Shown: one piece after another, positions 15,177 to 23,217 of the stretch
Numbering within the stretch: position 1 is the first letter of the stretch
Layout: each line of letters starts with the position of its first letter
Assembly: GCA_011620265.1 (NCBI GenBank)
Contig: WOZM01000126.1
Span: 1 to 43,815, forward strand
Source: Paracoccaceae bacterium
GTDB taxonomy: Bacteria; Pseudomonadota; Alphaproteobacteria; Rhodobacterales; Rhodobacteraceae
Reading direction: 5' to 3'
Length of the DNA stretch: 43,815 nt
Program-made: the position numbers and the translations under genes
The notes under the pieces: generated by a model
The model's database searches: none
Told to the model about the DNA's origin: nothing
Seen by the model: the letters and a program-made list of their open reading frames with translations, nothing else

Positions 15177-15734
15177 ATGCGCTGGTTCACGTCGTTCGTC
15201 CTCTACACGGCCCTCGCGCTCGGTGCAAACGCCGCGCTGGCCGGCACCGCCGGGATCGAGGGCCTGCGCGACGGGTCGATGAAGAAGCTGATATTCGCGG
15301 CCGAACCGGCATCCGTCCCCGACACCGTCTTCAGCGACGAGACGGGCGCCGAGCACCGGCTGGCGGACTGGCGCGGCAGGATCGTCGCGGTGAATTTCTG
15401 GGCGACGTGGTGTGCGCCCTGCCGCAAGGAGCTGCCCGCGCTCGACGCGCTCAACCGCGATCTCGGCGGCGATGATTTCGCGGTCGTGACGATCGCGACC
15501 GGGCGCAATCCGTTGCCCGCGATCACCCGGCTTTTCGAGGAGGTGGGGGTGGAGACGCTGCCGGTCCTCCTCGACCCGAGGCAGGGCCTGGCGCGGGAGA
15601 TGGCGGTCTTCGGGCTGCCGGTGACGGTGATCCTCGATCGCGAGGGGCGGGAAATCGCCCGCATGACGGGCGATGCGGAATGGGACAGCGAGAGCGCCCG
15701 GGCCATCGTCGCGGCGCTCGTCGCGGCGGAATGA
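15177..15734 (+). CDS. TlpA/ResA-family thiol-disulfide oxidoreductase
   Basis: A 185-residue protein with an N-terminal signal or anchor (about 1-23) and a thioredoxin domain carrying WCAPC (Cys79, Cys82) in the context [16 protein letters not shown]. The cis-Pro loop is at [10 protein letters not shown]. It acts on the periplasmic side. Family members reduce apocytochrome c heme sites or other periplasmic disulfides; the client is not given by the sequence. ATG 15177 has a perfect GGAGG at 15167-15171. It is transcribed divergently from argH. Beside argH, TlpA proteins of this form are common in Rhodobacteraceae. Confidence 0.9.
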   Translation: MRWFTSFVLYTALALGANAALAGTAGIEGLRDGSMKKLIFAAEPASVPDTVFSDETGAEHRLADWRGRIVAVNFWATWCAPCRKELPALDALNRDLGGDDFAVVTIATGRNPLPAITRLFEEVGVETLPVLLDPRQGLAREMAVFGLPVTVILDREGREIARMTGDAEWDSESARAIVAALVAAE

Positions 15735-15736
15735 GA

Positions 15737-15782
15737 GGGGGCGCCGCCCCCACCGTTCATTGGTTCGGGGAACCAATGAACG
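15737..15782. terminator. tandem hairpins between convergent tlpA-like gene and tag
   Basis: First GGGGGC/GCCCCC (15737-15751), then a perfect 12-bp stem CGTTCATTGGTT (15754-15765), loop CGGGG, AACCAATGAACG (15771-15782). They begin 2 bp after the tlpA-like stop. Confidence 0.65.
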
Positions 15783-15790
15783 TTCCCCCC

Positions 15791-15840
15791 GAGGTATTTC
15801 CGCCACACTGAAAGGGTCAGCCGAGGCGGGCGACCCTTTC
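15791..15840. terminator. shared intergenic motif and hairpin overlapping the tag stop
   Basis: GAGGTATTTCCG (15791-15802) repeats the motif at 13376-13387. GAAAGGGTC (15810-15818) and GACCCTTTC (15832-15840) form a 9-bp stem that includes the tag stop codon at 15817-15819. In the tag direction the second arm ends in TTTC, so it may serve as its terminator. Confidence 0.5.
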
Positions 15841-16386
15841 GTGCGCGGGGCAGGTGACGAGGTGGTCGTTGACCATGCCGACCGCCTGCATGAAGGCGTA
15901 GACGATGGTCGGGCCGGCGAAGCGGAAGCCGGCCTTCCTGAGGTCCTTCGATATCTGCTCCGACAGCGGCGTGGAGGCCGGCACCTCCGCCAGCGTCCGG
16001 AACCGGTTCTGGAGCGGGGCGCCGTCGACATGGCGCCAGAGGAAGCTGTCGAAGCCGCCCTTTTCGGCGATGTCGAGATAGGCGCGGGCATTGCCGATCG
16101 TCGCCTCGATCTTGGCACGCGACCGGACGATGCCGGTGTCGGCGAGGAGCCGCGCGACCTCGGCCTCGCCCCAGCGCGCGATGACTTCGGGATCGAAGCC
16201 CTGAAATGCGGCGCGGAAATTGTCGCGCTTCTTCAGGATGGTGATCCAGGAGAGGCCGGCCTGGAACCCGTCGAGGACGAGCTTTTCCCACAGCGCCCGC
16301 GCGTCGCGTTCCGGGACACCCCATTCGGTGTCGTGATAGTCGACATAGATGGCTTCGGTCCCGCACCAGCCGCAACGCTCGTTCAT
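15817..16386 (-). CDS. tag: DNA-3-methyladenine glycosylase I
   Basis: A 189-residue Tag enzyme of the helix-hairpin-helix superfamily that excises 3-methyladenine from alkylated DNA. Zinc-snap ligands are in place: Cys5 (ERCGWC), His18 (DYHDTEWG), and a C-terminal His and Cys in [13 protein letters not shown]. The base-binding Trp is in AGLSW. The residue aligned with E. coli Glu38 is Asp39 ([10 protein letters not shown] against LEGQQAGLSW), a conservative change common in relatives as far as I know. It is divergent from the EAL gene and converges on the tlpA-like gene. Length and motifs make the call firm. Confidence 0.95.
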   Translation of the reverse strand: MNERCGWCGTEAIYVDYHDTEWGVPERDARALWEKLVLDGFQAGLSWITILKKRDNFRAAFQGFDPEVIARWGEAEVARLLADTGIVRSRAKIEATIGNARAYLDIAEKGGFDSFLWRHVDGAPLQNRFRTLAEVPASTPLSEQISKDLRKAGFRFAGPTIVYAFMQAVGMVNDHLVTCPAHERVARLG

Positions 16387-16491
16387 ATCGTCCTCCCGGA
16401 ATCCGGCGCCCGGCCGTGCAAAAGCCGCAAGCGTTTACGGCTTCTTATCTCCTTCTGCCCAATCTGTGGCCGGACGGCGAGGAGAAATGCG

Positions 16492-17331
16492 ATGCGAAAC
16501 GGCCGCAGACCCGGACAGACCCCCCGCGACCCGAGCCAGGACAGCCCCCTGAGCACGGCCGTCGGCCTGCGCGACCGCGATACGCTCGCCATGGTCAAGC
16601 GCGCGGTGGAGCGGCGCGACGTGCTCCTGGCGTTCCAGCCGGTGGTGCAGTCGGCGCGGCCCGGCCGGCCGGCCTTCTACGAAGGGCTGATCCGGCTGCT
16701 GGACGAGACCGGGCGGATCATCCCGGCCCGCGATTTCATCGAGACGATCGAGACGACGGAGCTTGGCCGCATCGTCGACTGCCTGTCGCTCGACATGGGG
16801 CTCGCCTCGCTGAAGCAGGACCCCTCGCTCCGGCTCGCGGTCAACATGTCGGCACGCTCCATCGCCTATCCGCGCTGGAAGCAGGTGCTGAGGCGCGGGC
16901 TGAAGGCGGATGCGACCGTCGCGGAACGGCTGATCCTCGAGATCACCGAAAGTTCCGCGATGATCATGCCCGACGCGGTCTCGGTCTTCATGGGCGAATT
17001 GCAGGCCGAGGGGATTTCCTTCGCGCTCGACGATTTCGGCGCGGGCTTTACCTCGTTCCGCTATCTCAGAGAGTTCTACTTCGACATCCTCAAGATCGAC
17101 GGGCAGTTCATCCGCGGTGTGGCCGACAGTCCCGACAACCAGTGCCTGACCAAGGCGCTGCTGTCGATCGCCCGGCAGTTCGACATGTTCGCGGTCGCGG
17201 AATCGGTCGAGACGGCCCGCGACGCGGCCTGGCTGACCGAGGTCGGGATCGACTGCATGCAGGGCTACTACTTCGGCGCGCCGACCGTGACGCCGCCCTG
17301 GAAGATGCCACTGGCGAAGAAACGCGCCTGA
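16492..17331 (+). CDS. EAL-domain protein, probable cyclic di-GMP phosphodiesterase
   Basis: A 279-residue cytosolic protein consisting almost entirely of one EAL domain (about 35-265), without GGDEF, sensor or membrane segments. The name motif reads EGLIR (Glu64-Arg68). The other catalytic positions are present: Asn118 (LAVNMSAR), Glu150 (LILEITES), Asp180-Asp181 (LDDFGAG), Lys201 (LKIDGQF), Glu237 (VAESVE) and Gln257. It should therefore hydrolyse c-di-GMP to pGpG. ATG 16492 follows GAGGAG at good spacing. The leader at 16422-16443 contains the inverted repeat AAGCCG/CGGCTT. No partner cyclase lies nearby; downstream is a short UUCG hairpin, then phaA. Confidence 0.92.
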   Translation: MRNGRRPGQTPRDPSQDSPLSTAVGLRDRDTLAMVKRAVERRDVLLAFQPVVQSARPGRPAFYEGLIRLLDETGRIIPARDFIETIETTELGRIVDCLSLDMGLASLKQDPSLRLAVNMSARSIAYPRWKQVLRRGLKADATVAERLILEITESSAMIMPDAVSVFMGELQAEGISFALDDFGAGFTSFRYLREFYFDILKIDGQFIRGVADSPDNQCLTKALLSIARQFDMFAVAESVETARDAAWLTEVGIDCMQGYYFGAPTVTPPWKMPLAKKRA

Positions 17332-17343
17332 TTCCAACGGGCT

Positions 17344-17362
17344 GCCGGATCTTCGGACCGGC
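17344..17362 (+). terminator. UUCG-loop hairpin after the EAL gene
   Basis: GCCGGATC (17344-17351), TTCG, GACCGGC (17356-17362), with one bulged A and a C-UUCG-G tetraloop, 12 bp beyond the stop. No T-run. Confidence 0.35.
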
Positions 17363-17409
17363 GACGCGAAAGAAAGTTGCGCGCCGGCCCGACAATCCGC
17401 CCATCGCGC

Positions 17410-17438
17410 TTGACGCACCCGATCCTATCGGCATTCTG
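17410..17438 (+). promoter_or_regulatory. candidate phaA promoter
   Basis: TTGACG (17410-17415), a 17-bp spacer and the weak -10 ATTCTG (17433-17438), leaving a leader of about 65 nt with AGGAGG at 17493-17498. Confidence 0.3.
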
Positions 17439-17507
17439 CACAGCGGCGCGGGGGTCGCAGAAAGTGGTCTTCGCGCGCGGATTCGCGCCTTCAGGAGGAC
17501 CTCGCCC

Positions 17508-18683
17508 ATGACCAACGTCGTTATCGTCTCCGCTGCCCGCACGCCCGTCGGCAGCTTCAACGGCGCCTTCGCCAATGTCCCGGCCCATGACCTTGGCGCG
17601 GCCGTGCTCGACGCCATCGTGGCCCGCGCCGGCATCGACAAGGCGGAGGTGTCGGAAACGATCCTCGGTCAGGTCCTGACCGCGGGGCAAGGCCAGAACC
17701 CGGCCCGTCAGGCGCATATCAATGCCGGCCTGCCGCAGGAAAGTGCGGCCTGGTCGATCAACCAGGTCTGCGGCTCGGGCCTGCGCGCGGTCGCGCTCGG
17801 CGCCCAGCATATCCAGCTCGGCGATGCCGCCATCGTCTGCGCCGGAGGGCAGGAGAGCATGTCGCTGTCCCCCCATGTCGCGCATCTGCGGGCCGGCCAG
17901 AAGATGGGCGACATGAAATTCATCGATTCGATGATCAAGGACGGTCTCTGGGACGCGTTCAACGGCTACCACATGGGCACCACCGCCGAGAATGTCGCCG
18001 AGAAGTGGCAGATCAGCCGGGACGAGCAGGACGCCTTCGCGGTGGCGAGCCAGAACAAGGCCGAGGCCGCGCAGAAGGCCGGCAAGTTCGCCGACGAGAT
18101 CATCGGCTACACGGTGAAGACCCGCAAGGGCGACATCGTCGTCGATCAGGACGAATACATCCGCCACGGCGCCACGCTCGACTCGATGGCCAAGCTGCGC
18201 CCGGCCTTCTCGAAGGAGGGCACCGTCACGGCGGGCAACGCCTCCGGCCTCAACGACGGCGCCGCGGGCGTCCTGCTGATGTCGGCCGATGCGGCGGCCA
18301 AGCGCGGGCTGACACCGCTTGCCCGCATCGCCTCCTACGCGACGGCCGGGCTCGACCCCGCGATCATGGGCGTCGGCCCGATCTACGCGAGCCGCAAGGC
18401 GCTGGAGAAGGCCGGCTGGAAGGTCGCCGACCTCGACCTGATCGAGGCGAACGAGGCCTTCGCGGCTCAGGCCTGCGCGGTCAACAAGGACATGGGCTGG
18501 GATCCGTCGAAGGTGAACGTGAACGGCGGCGCCATCGCCATCGGTCATCCGATCGGCGCCTCGGGCGCGCGCATTCTCAACACGCTGCTGTTCGAGATGC
18601 AGCGGTCGGGCGCGAAGAAGGGCCTCGCCACACTCTGCATCGGCGGCGGCATGGGCGTCGCGATGTGCCTCGAGCGCGCCTGA
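17508..18683 (+). CDS. phaA: acetyl-CoA acetyltransferase (beta-ketothiolase)
   Basis: A 391-residue biosynthetic thiolase of standard length, condensing two acetyl-CoA to acetoacetyl-CoA. The acylated nucleophile is Cys88 (NQVCGSG), and His347 (IGHPIGASG) and Cys377 (TLCIGGGMG) complete the active site. ATG 17508 has AGGAGG nine bases upstream. With phaB it feeds polyhydroxybutyrate synthesis and, in an organism with Mcl1, the ethylmalonyl-CoA pathway. phaB follows after 105 bp containing a strong T-tailed hairpin, so the two genes are probably not expressed at equal levels from one promoter. Confidence 0.97.
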   Translation: MTNVVIVSAARTPVGSFNGAFANVPAHDLGAAVLDAIVARAGIDKAEVSETILGQVLTAGQGQNPARQAHINAGLPQESAAWSINQVCGSGLRAVALGAQHIQLGDAAIVCAGGQESMSLSPHVAHLRAGQKMGDMKFIDSMIKDGLWDAFNGYHMGTTAENVAEKWQISRDEQDAFAVASQNKAEAAQKAGKFADEIIGYTVKTRKGDIVVDQDEYIRHGATLDSMAKLRPAFSKEGTVTAGNASGLNDGAAGVLLMSADAAAKRGLTPLARIASYATAGLDPAIMGVGPIYASRKALEKAGWKVADLDLIEANEAFAAQACAVNKDMGWDPSKVNVNGGAIAIGHPIGASGARILNTLLFEMQRSGAKKGLATLCIGGGMGVAMCLERA

Positions 18684-18707
18684 GCGCGCAATTTTACTGC
18701 AAGCGCA

Positions 18708-18742
18708 AAAAACTGCGCGCAATAATGTTGCGCCCAGTTTTT
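18708..18742 (+). terminator. intrinsic terminator or attenuator between phaA and phaB
   Basis: AAAAACTG (18708-18715), C, GCGCAA (18717-18722), loop TAATG, TTGCGC (18728-18733), C, CAGTTTTT (18735-18742). This makes 14 paired bases with a single C-C mismatch, and the downstream arm ends in five T. It begins 24 bp after the phaA stop and 46 bp before the phaB ATG. It has the form of a classical rho-independent terminator, rare for so GC-rich a genome. Confidence 0.7.
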
Positions 18743-18788
18743 CGTTTCGGTAACAGGATTTCAAGGACGCAGCCCCAGAGGAGGAATC

Positions 18789-19514
18789 ATGTCGAGAGTA
18801 GCTTTGGTCACCGGCGGATCGCGCGGCATTGGCGCGGCGATCTCCGTCGCCCTGAAGAATGCCGGCTACAAGGTCGCCGCGAACTATGCCGGCAATGACG
18901 AGGCCGCCGCCGCCTTCACCAAGGAAACCGGCATCCCGACCTACAAGTGGTCCGTCGCCGACTACGACGCCTGCGCCGCCGGCGTCGCCAAGGTGGAGGC
19001 CGATCTCGGCCCGGTCGAGGTTCTGGTCAACAATGCCGGCATCACCCGCGACGCGATGTTCCACAAGATGACCCCGCAGCAGTGGAAAGAGGTGATCGAC
19101 ACCAACCTCTCGGGTGTCTTCAACATGACCCATCCGGTCTGGTCCGGCATGCGCGACCGCAAGTTCGGGCGGGTGATCACCATCTCCTCGATCAACGGCC
19201 AGAAGGGCCAGGCCGGGCAGGCCAACTATTCCGCCGCCAAGGCCGGCGATCTCGGCATCACCAAGGCGCTGGCGCAGGAAGGCGCGCGGGCCGGCATCAC
19301 GGTGAACGCGATCTGCCCCGGCTATATCGGCACCGAGATGGTCCGTGCCATCGACGAGAAGGTGCTGGCCGAGCGCATCATCCCGCAGATCCCCGTGGGC
19401 CGCCTCGGCGAGCCGGAAGAGATCGCGCGCTGCGTCGTCTTCCTTGCCGCCGACGATGCCGGCTTCATCACCGGGTCGACCATCTCGGCCAATGGCGGGC
19501 AGTTCTTCGTCTGA
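18789..19514 (+). CDS. phaB: acetoacetyl-CoA reductase, NADPH-dependent
   Basis: A 241-residue short-chain dehydrogenase reducing acetoacetyl-CoA to (R)-3-hydroxybutyryl-CoA. The cofactor loop is TGGSRGIG (8-15) and the structural NNAG motif is at 81-84. The catalytic triad is Ser134 (TISSING), Tyr147 and Lys151 (NYSAAK), and the end is SANGGQFFV, typical for PhaB. A GAGGAGGAA ribosome-binding site precedes ATG 18789. It follows phaA, separated by the T-tailed hairpin, so some expression must come from read-through or a promoter overlapping that hairpin. Its product is monomer for PHB synthase, which is not in the window, and a precursor of crotonyl-CoA for the ethylmalonyl-CoA route. Confidence 0.97.
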   Translation: MSRVALVTGGSRGIGAAISVALKNAGYKVAANYAGNDEAAAAFTKETGIPTYKWSVADYDACAAGVAKVEADLGPVEVLVNNAGITRDAMFHKMTPQQWKEVIDTNLSGVFNMTHPVWSGMRDRKFGRVITISSINGQKGQAGQANYSAAKAGDLGITKALAQEGARAGITVNAICPGYIGTEMVRAIDEKVLAERIIPQIPVGRLGEPEEIARCVVFLAADDAGFITGSTISANGGQFFV

Positions 19515-19533
19515 CCTCAGCCGCAGGGTTTGC

Positions 19534-19563
19534 AAGGGACCGGTCGCGCGCGACCGGCCCCTT
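19534..19563 (+). terminator. terminator after phaB
   Basis: AAGGGACCGGTCG (19534-19546), CGCG loop, CGACCGGCCCCTT (19551-19563), one A/C mismatch, followed by CTTCTGT. It lies 19 bp after the phaB stop. Confidence 0.6.
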
Positions 19564-19618
19564 CTTCTGTCGTGACGACCCGGAAGGGCCGAGCCGCGGA
19601 AGGTTGCGGGAAAAGCGC

Positions 19619-19811
19619 GCGGGCCAGATCGTGGCGCCCTTCCCGCGGGCCTTGACCATCGGCACCGGATGCCGCTTTCTCTGCGCCCGGGGGGACCGAG
19701 ACGCGGCCGGCGATCGCGGCGTTCTTCAACTGGATCAGGAAGGAAGTCGCGGCGATGGACCCCTTGAGAGAAGGCCGGCGGATCCTCCCGGTCCACGAGA
19801 TCCCGGCATGA
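19619..19811 (+). pseudogene. C-terminal remnant of a LysR-family regulator (GcvA-like)
   Basis: In one frame GQIVAPFPRALTIGTGCRFL matches the last third of a GcvA-type LysR effector domain. After a run of six G (19689-19694) with apparently one extra base, the next frame continues GTETRPAIAAFFNWIRKEVA to a stop at 19809-19811. The DNA-binding and most of the effector domain are gone; the sequence upstream is the phaB terminator. The stop overlaps the ATG of the DMT exporter (ATGA), suggesting that an intact regulator once preceded that exporter in a coupled pair. Confidence 0.7.
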
Positions 19812-20674
19812 GCCGGTCGCGCGCCACCTGGGTCGGGTTCACCGCGGTTCTGATGTGGGCGCTGCTGGCGCTCTTCACCGTCAGGACGGCGCCGGTGCCG
19901 CCGCTTCTTCTGAACGCGATGACATTCGGCATCGGCGGGGCGGTCGGGCTCGTGTGGCTCTCGGTCACGCGGAGCTGGCGCGACCTCGCGAGGGTGCCGC
20001 CGAAGGTCTATTCGTTCGGAACCGCGGCGCTCTTCGGCTATCACCTTCTCTACTTCTCGGCGCTCCGCCTCGCGCCGCCGGCCGAGGCGAGCCTGATCGC
20101 CTATCTCTGGCCGCTCTTCATCGTGCTTTTCTCGGGCCTTCTGCCCGGCGAAAAGCTGACGTGCCGCCATGTCGCGGGGGCCTGCCTCGCCTTCGCCGGG
20201 GCGGCGGTGATCGTGATGCGCAACTCGGGCGGGCTGTCGTTCGACCACGGCAAGGGGCTGGGGCTCGCCTTTCTCGCGGCGCTGACCTGGTCGGGCTATT
20301 CGGTGCTGTCGCGCCGGATCGGCCACGTGCCCACGGCCTCGGTCGCGATCTTCTGCATCGGCACCGCGCTTCTCTCGGCGGCGGCGCATCTGGCGCTCGA
20401 AACGCCGGCCTGGCCGGAGGGCGCGTCCGGCTGGCTCGCCTGCCTCGCGCTCGGTCTCGGGCCGGTGGGGCTGGCTTTCTACGTCTGGGATATCGGCATG
20501 AAGCAGGGCGACATCCAGCTTCTCGGCGTGTCGGCCTATGCGGCGCCGCTCCTGTCGACGTTGATCCTGATCGTCGCGGGCATGGCCCCCGCATCGCCGC
20601 GAATTGCCGTCGCGGCGCTCCTGATAACCGCCGGCGCGGCGCTTGCCGCCCGCGCCGGCGGTCGGAAAGACTGA
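19808..20674 (+). CDS. DMT-superfamily (EamA) transporter, YddG-like
   Basis: A 288-residue protein with ten predicted hydrophobic helices arranged as two EamA repeats (about 10-135 and 150-285), the usual length. LAPPAEASLIAYLWPLFIV lies at the end of the first repeat, as in YddG-type exporters of aromatic or other amino acids. The substrate is not known. ATG 19808 overlaps the stop of the LysR remnant; no separate promoter is evident in the gap after the phaB terminator. It ends one base before the convergent DUF465 stop, and the pair shares a GACTCAG/CTGAGTC hairpin (20673-20692). Confidence 0.85.
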   Translation: MSRSRATWVGFTAVLMWALLALFTVRTAPVPPLLLNAMTFGIGGAVGLVWLSVTRSWRDLARVPPKVYSFGTAALFGYHLLYFSALRLAPPAEASLIAYLWPLFIVLFSGLLPGEKLTCRHVAGACLAFAGAAVIVMRNSGGLSFDHGKGLGLAFLAALTWSGYSVLSRRIGHVPTASVAIFCIGTALLSAAAHLALETPAWPEGASGWLACLALGLGPVGLAFYVWDIGMKQGDIQLLGVSAYAAPLLSTLILIVAGMAPASPRIAVAALLITAGAALAARAGGRKD

Positions 20675-20675
20675 C

Positions 20676-20843
20676 TCAGTTCTGGCTGAGTCGGGTGATT
20701 TCTTCCTTGATCCGCAGTTTCTGCTTTTTCATGTCAGCGATGACGAGGTCATCCGTGCCGGGATGGCGCAAAGCCTCCTCGACGGCCTCCGACAGGGATT
20801 GATGTTTCTTCCGAAGCTCTTGCAGGTGCGAACCCAGCGACAT
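20676..20843 (-). CDS. DUF465 (YdcH-like) small helical protein
   Basis: 55 residues, MSLGSHLQELRKKHQSLSEA and onward, nearly all predicted helix with heptad-like spacing. The LxxLxxKHxxLxxxI-type start and the KKQKLRIKEEI end are those of DUF465, a widespread family of unknown function. ATG 20843 is preceded by GGAGAGGAG. The frame stays open 20 codons further upstream, but that part is not conserved and overlaps the leader palindrome at 20859-20874. Monocistronic or linked to nothing obvious; it converges on the DMT exporter. Confidence 0.88.
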   Translation of the reverse strand: MSLGSHLQELRKKHQSLSEAVEEALRHPGTDDLVIADMKKQKLRIKEEITRLSQN

Positions 20844-20858
20844 CGGTGTCTCCTCTCC

Positions 20859-20874
20859 TGTGAAACCTGTCACA
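20859..20874. promoter_or_regulatory. perfect TGTGA-N6-TCACA palindrome upstream of DUF465
   Basis: TGTGA (20859-20863), AACCTG, TCACA (20870-20874). The half-sites equal the CRP/FNR-superfamily consensus TGTGA-N6-TCACA. It sits 15 bp before the DUF465 ATG, next to its ribosome-binding site, so as DNA it would be placed to repress, and as RNA it would make a small hairpin beside the ribosome-binding site. Confidence 0.4.
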
Positions 20875-20984
20875 ATCCCATCACATAAGATGAGTCGTGT
20901 CACGCGGAACCATGCCCTCCGCGCCCTTCGCAGGATGACGCGCGACTCCTTGCCGCAAGGTTAACGCCGTGATGCTGACGGCCG

Positions 20985-21740
20985 TCAGAGGTCGAACGCC
21001 CCGCCATCGCGCAGGATCGCCCGCGCGGCGGCGCTGTAATCGTCGCCGTCGCGCAGATGCGCGTCCCCGTCATGGAGGACGAACGGAGCGGCGAGCCGGA
21101 ACGCGCCGCGTCCCCCCTTCCGCGCCCGCAGGATCACCCGGTTCGCCTCGCGCCACGCCCGCGACGCGATGGGCAGCACCGTGACGCTTCCGGCCCCGGC
21201 GCCGAGTCCGGTCAGAAGCTCCGGCAGCCGCTCCGTCGCCTGGATCAGCGTCAGGATGCCGCCCGGCCGCAGCCGCCGCAAAGCCACGCCGATCCAGAGG
21301 CCGAGCGGCGTCGCCTCGCGCTGCGCGGTCTCGCGCCCGCCATCGGCGGCGGGGGTGCCGGTGCCGGCGGGAAAGTAGGGCGGATTGGCGATCACATGAT
21401 CGAAGCTCCGCTCCCTGAGGCCGGCCGGCATTTTCGCCAGATCGCCGTCAAGCACGTCGAGGTCCTGGCCGTTCACCGCCGCGTTGCGCCGGGCAAGCGC
21501 GGCATAGGCCGGCTGCAGCTCCAGCCCGGCAAGGCGAAGCCCCGGCACCCGGTGCCCGAGGCACAGGCTCGCGACGCCCGCGCCGCAGCCGAGTTCCAGC
21601 ACACTCTCCCCCGCCCGCGCCGGCACCGCCGCGGCCAGCAGCACCGAATCCATCGCCGCCCGGTAGCCGTGACGCGGCTGGGCGATCCGAAGCCGACCAC
21701 CCAGAAACGCGTCCTCGCTCAGATCCGCCTCGTCGAACAT
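20985..21740 (-). CDS. class I SAM methyltransferase, TrmN6/YfiC-like (tRNA1(Val) A37 N6)
   Basis: A 251-residue Rossmann-fold methyltransferase. The SAM-binding motif is VLELGCGAGVASL (about 47-59) and the acidic loop LAGLELQP (about 69-76). The N6-adenine catalytic motif NPPYF stands near residue 118, which groups it with amino-methylating enzymes. The N-terminus with FLGGRLRIAQPRHGYRAAMD is typical of the YfiC/TrmN6 family, which methylates A37 of tRNA1(Val) in E. coli. The exact substrate here is inferred. It begins one base after the DUF2007 stop and is certainly co-transcribed with it. 20844-20984 upstream of DUF465 and downstream of this gene holds only the palindrome. Confidence 0.85.
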   Translation of the reverse strand: MFDEADLSEDAFLGGRLRIAQPRHGYRAAMDSVLLAAAVPARAGESVLELGCGAGVASLCLGHRVPGLRLAGLELQPAYAALARRNAAVNGQDLDVLDGDLAKMPAGLRERSFDHVIANPPYFPAGTGTPAADGGRETAQREATPLGLWIGVALRRLRPGGILTLIQATERLPELLTGLGAGAGSVTVLPIASRAWREANRVILRARKGGRGAFRLAAPFVLHDGDAHLRDGDDYSAAARAILRDGGAFDL

Positions 21741-21741
21741 C

Positions 21742-21951
21742 TCAAAGCTCGACCCCGTTATCTTTCAGGATCGCCCGCGCCATGAAGAGATCGGCGTCGC
21801 GCACCATCAACCGGCGCGGCAATATGCCAATGCTGCCTTCGAGTACGCTCATGTGGACGTCCATCTGAAAGGCCGCTATACCCTCAGCGTCGAGAAGAGC
21901 TGTCGCGAAGGCGATTTTGGTCGGGTCAGTGGTGCTGAGAAGCTCTTTCAT
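21742..21951 (-). CDS. DUF2007 domain-containing protein
   Basis: 69 residues starting MKELLSTTDPTKIAFATALL. The pattern of an N-terminal LL-T-D-P-x-x-IAFA helix, a central VLEGSIGILPRRLMV strand region and D-A-D-x-x-x-A final helix is that of DUF2007, a small putative signal-transducing or ACT-like fold of unknown function. It is the first gene of a two-gene unit with the tRNA methyltransferase, and its start lies 54 bp from the divergent polyprenyl synthase ATG, so both promoters share that gap or extend into the coding regions. Confidence 0.85.
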   Translation of the reverse strand: MKELLSTTDPTKIAFATALLDAEGIAAFQMDVHMSVLEGSIGILPRRLMVRDADLFMARAILKDNGVEL

Positions 21952-22005
21952 AATCCAAGACTTAAGGACAGAGCGCCGGCTTTGTCGAGGGACTATGGGA
22001 ACCGA

Positions 22006-23007
22006 ATGAGCCTGGATGAGACCGCGCAGAAACCCCTGGACCGGCTGAGCGCCCTTCTCGCCGCCGACATGGAGCGCGTGAATGCGCTGATCCGGACGCG
22101 GATGGCGTCCGAGCATGCGCCGCGAATCCCGGAGGTGACGGCGCATCTGGTCGAGGCCGGCGGCAAGCGGCTCCGGCCGATGCTGACGCTCGCCGCAGCC
22201 CGGCTTTGCGGCTACGGCGGCGAGCACCACATCCGGCTTGCGGCGACCGTGGAGTTCATCCACACCGCGACGCTTCTCCATGACGACGTGGTCGACGAAA
22301 GCGCGCAACGGCGCGGACGGCCGACGGCGAATCTTCTCTGGGACAACAAGTCCTCCGTCCTCGTCGGCGACTACCTCCTTGCCCGCGCATTCCAGCTCAT
22401 GACCGAGGCCGGCTCGCTCCGGGTGCTCGACATCCTCGCCAATGCCTCGGCGACGATCGCCGAGGGCGAGGTGCTGCAACTCACCGCCGCGCAGGACCTG
22501 CGCACCGATGAGGGCATCTATCTAAAGGTCGCGCGGGGCAAGACGGCGGCCCTCTTTTCCGCCGCGACCGAGGTCGGCGGTATCATCGCCGCCGCGGCAG
22601 AGGACCAGGTGCGCGCGCTGCATGTCTATGGCGACGCGCTCGGCATCGCCTTCCAGATCGCCGACGACCTTCTGGACTACGGCGGGACGAGCGCCGCGAT
22701 CGGCAAGAACGTGGGCGATGATTTCCGCGAACGCAAGCTGACGCTGCCGGTGATCAAGGCGGTGGCGAAGGCCACGCCGGCTGAACGCGACTTCTGGCGC
22801 CGGGTGATCGAGAAGGGCGACCAGCGCGACGGCGATCTCGACGAGGCGCTGGCGCTGATGGCCCGGCACGGGGCGATGGAAGCGACGCGCGCCGATGCGC
22901 TCGGCTGGGCGGACCGGGCCAAGACGGCGCTCGCCGCCCTGCCGCCGCACGAGGTGCGCGACATGCTCTCGGACCTCGCCGACTACGTCGTCTCCCGGGT
23001 AAGCTGA
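22006..23007 (+). CDS. ispB: long-chain polyprenyl diphosphate synthase
   Basis: A 333-residue all-trans prenyltransferase. The first Asp-rich motif is DDVVD in LLHDDVVDES, the second is DDLLD in FQIADDLLDYGG; both bind magnesium-diphosphate. Small residues before the first motif (EFIHTATLLHDD) leave a deep product tunnel, as in octa- to decaprenyl synthases. In Rhodobacteraceae, which make ubiquinone-10, the product is probably decaprenyl diphosphate for the quinone tail. ATG 22006 was chosen because the conserved N-terminus starts MSLDETAQKPLDRL; upstream frame is shared with the divergent DUF2007. It converges on ispE across a 272-bp repeat-bearing gap. Confidence 0.9.
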   Translation: MSLDETAQKPLDRLSALLAADMERVNALIRTRMASEHAPRIPEVTAHLVEAGGKRLRPMLTLAAARLCGYGGEHHIRLAATVEFIHTATLLHDDVVDESAQRRGRPTANLLWDNKSSVLVGDYLLARAFQLMTEAGSLRVLDILANASATIAEGEVLQLTAAQDLRTDEGIYLKVARGKTAALFSAATEVGGIIAAAAEDQVRALHVYGDALGIAFQIADDLLDYGGTSAAIGKNVGDDFRERKLTLPVIKAVAKATPAERDFWRRVIEKGDQRDGDLDEALALMARHGAMEATRADALGWADRAKTALAALPPHEVRDMLSDLADYVVSRVS

Positions 23008-23086
23008 GGCCCCATCGCGGCGGACGGCCCCGGAAGGCATCCACTTCCAGCGGCCTCTGGCGGGAACGGATCCGGCCATGTCGGCA

Positions 23087-23118
23087 GGCGCGGCGCAAGC
23101 CGGGCGGGCGCCTGCCCG
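23087..23118. repeat. intergenic palindromic repeat, copy 2 (inverse orientation)
   Basis: Reverse complement of the unit at 3651-3682 with 30 of 32 bases the same. It lies in the gap between convergent ispB and ispE. With copy 3 downstream it forms an inverted pair that could fold into a long stem enclosing about 100 bases. I see no gene in 23008-23279. Confidence 0.6.
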
Positions 23119-23217
23119 TGGGATGGCGCTGCGACACCCGTTCATGGCCGTTTATCGTGCCGCCCCTTCGAACGCCCGTTCGGCGCGCAACGTCGCAGGA
23201 GCGCAGGCCCGCCGGGA

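Noticed and set aside
16422-16443. AAGCCG/CGGCTT repeat before the EAL gene as a possible c-di-GMP riboswitch
   Set aside because: Only a 6-bp stem with a 10-base loop; none of the conserved GEMM-I or GEMM-II core is present.
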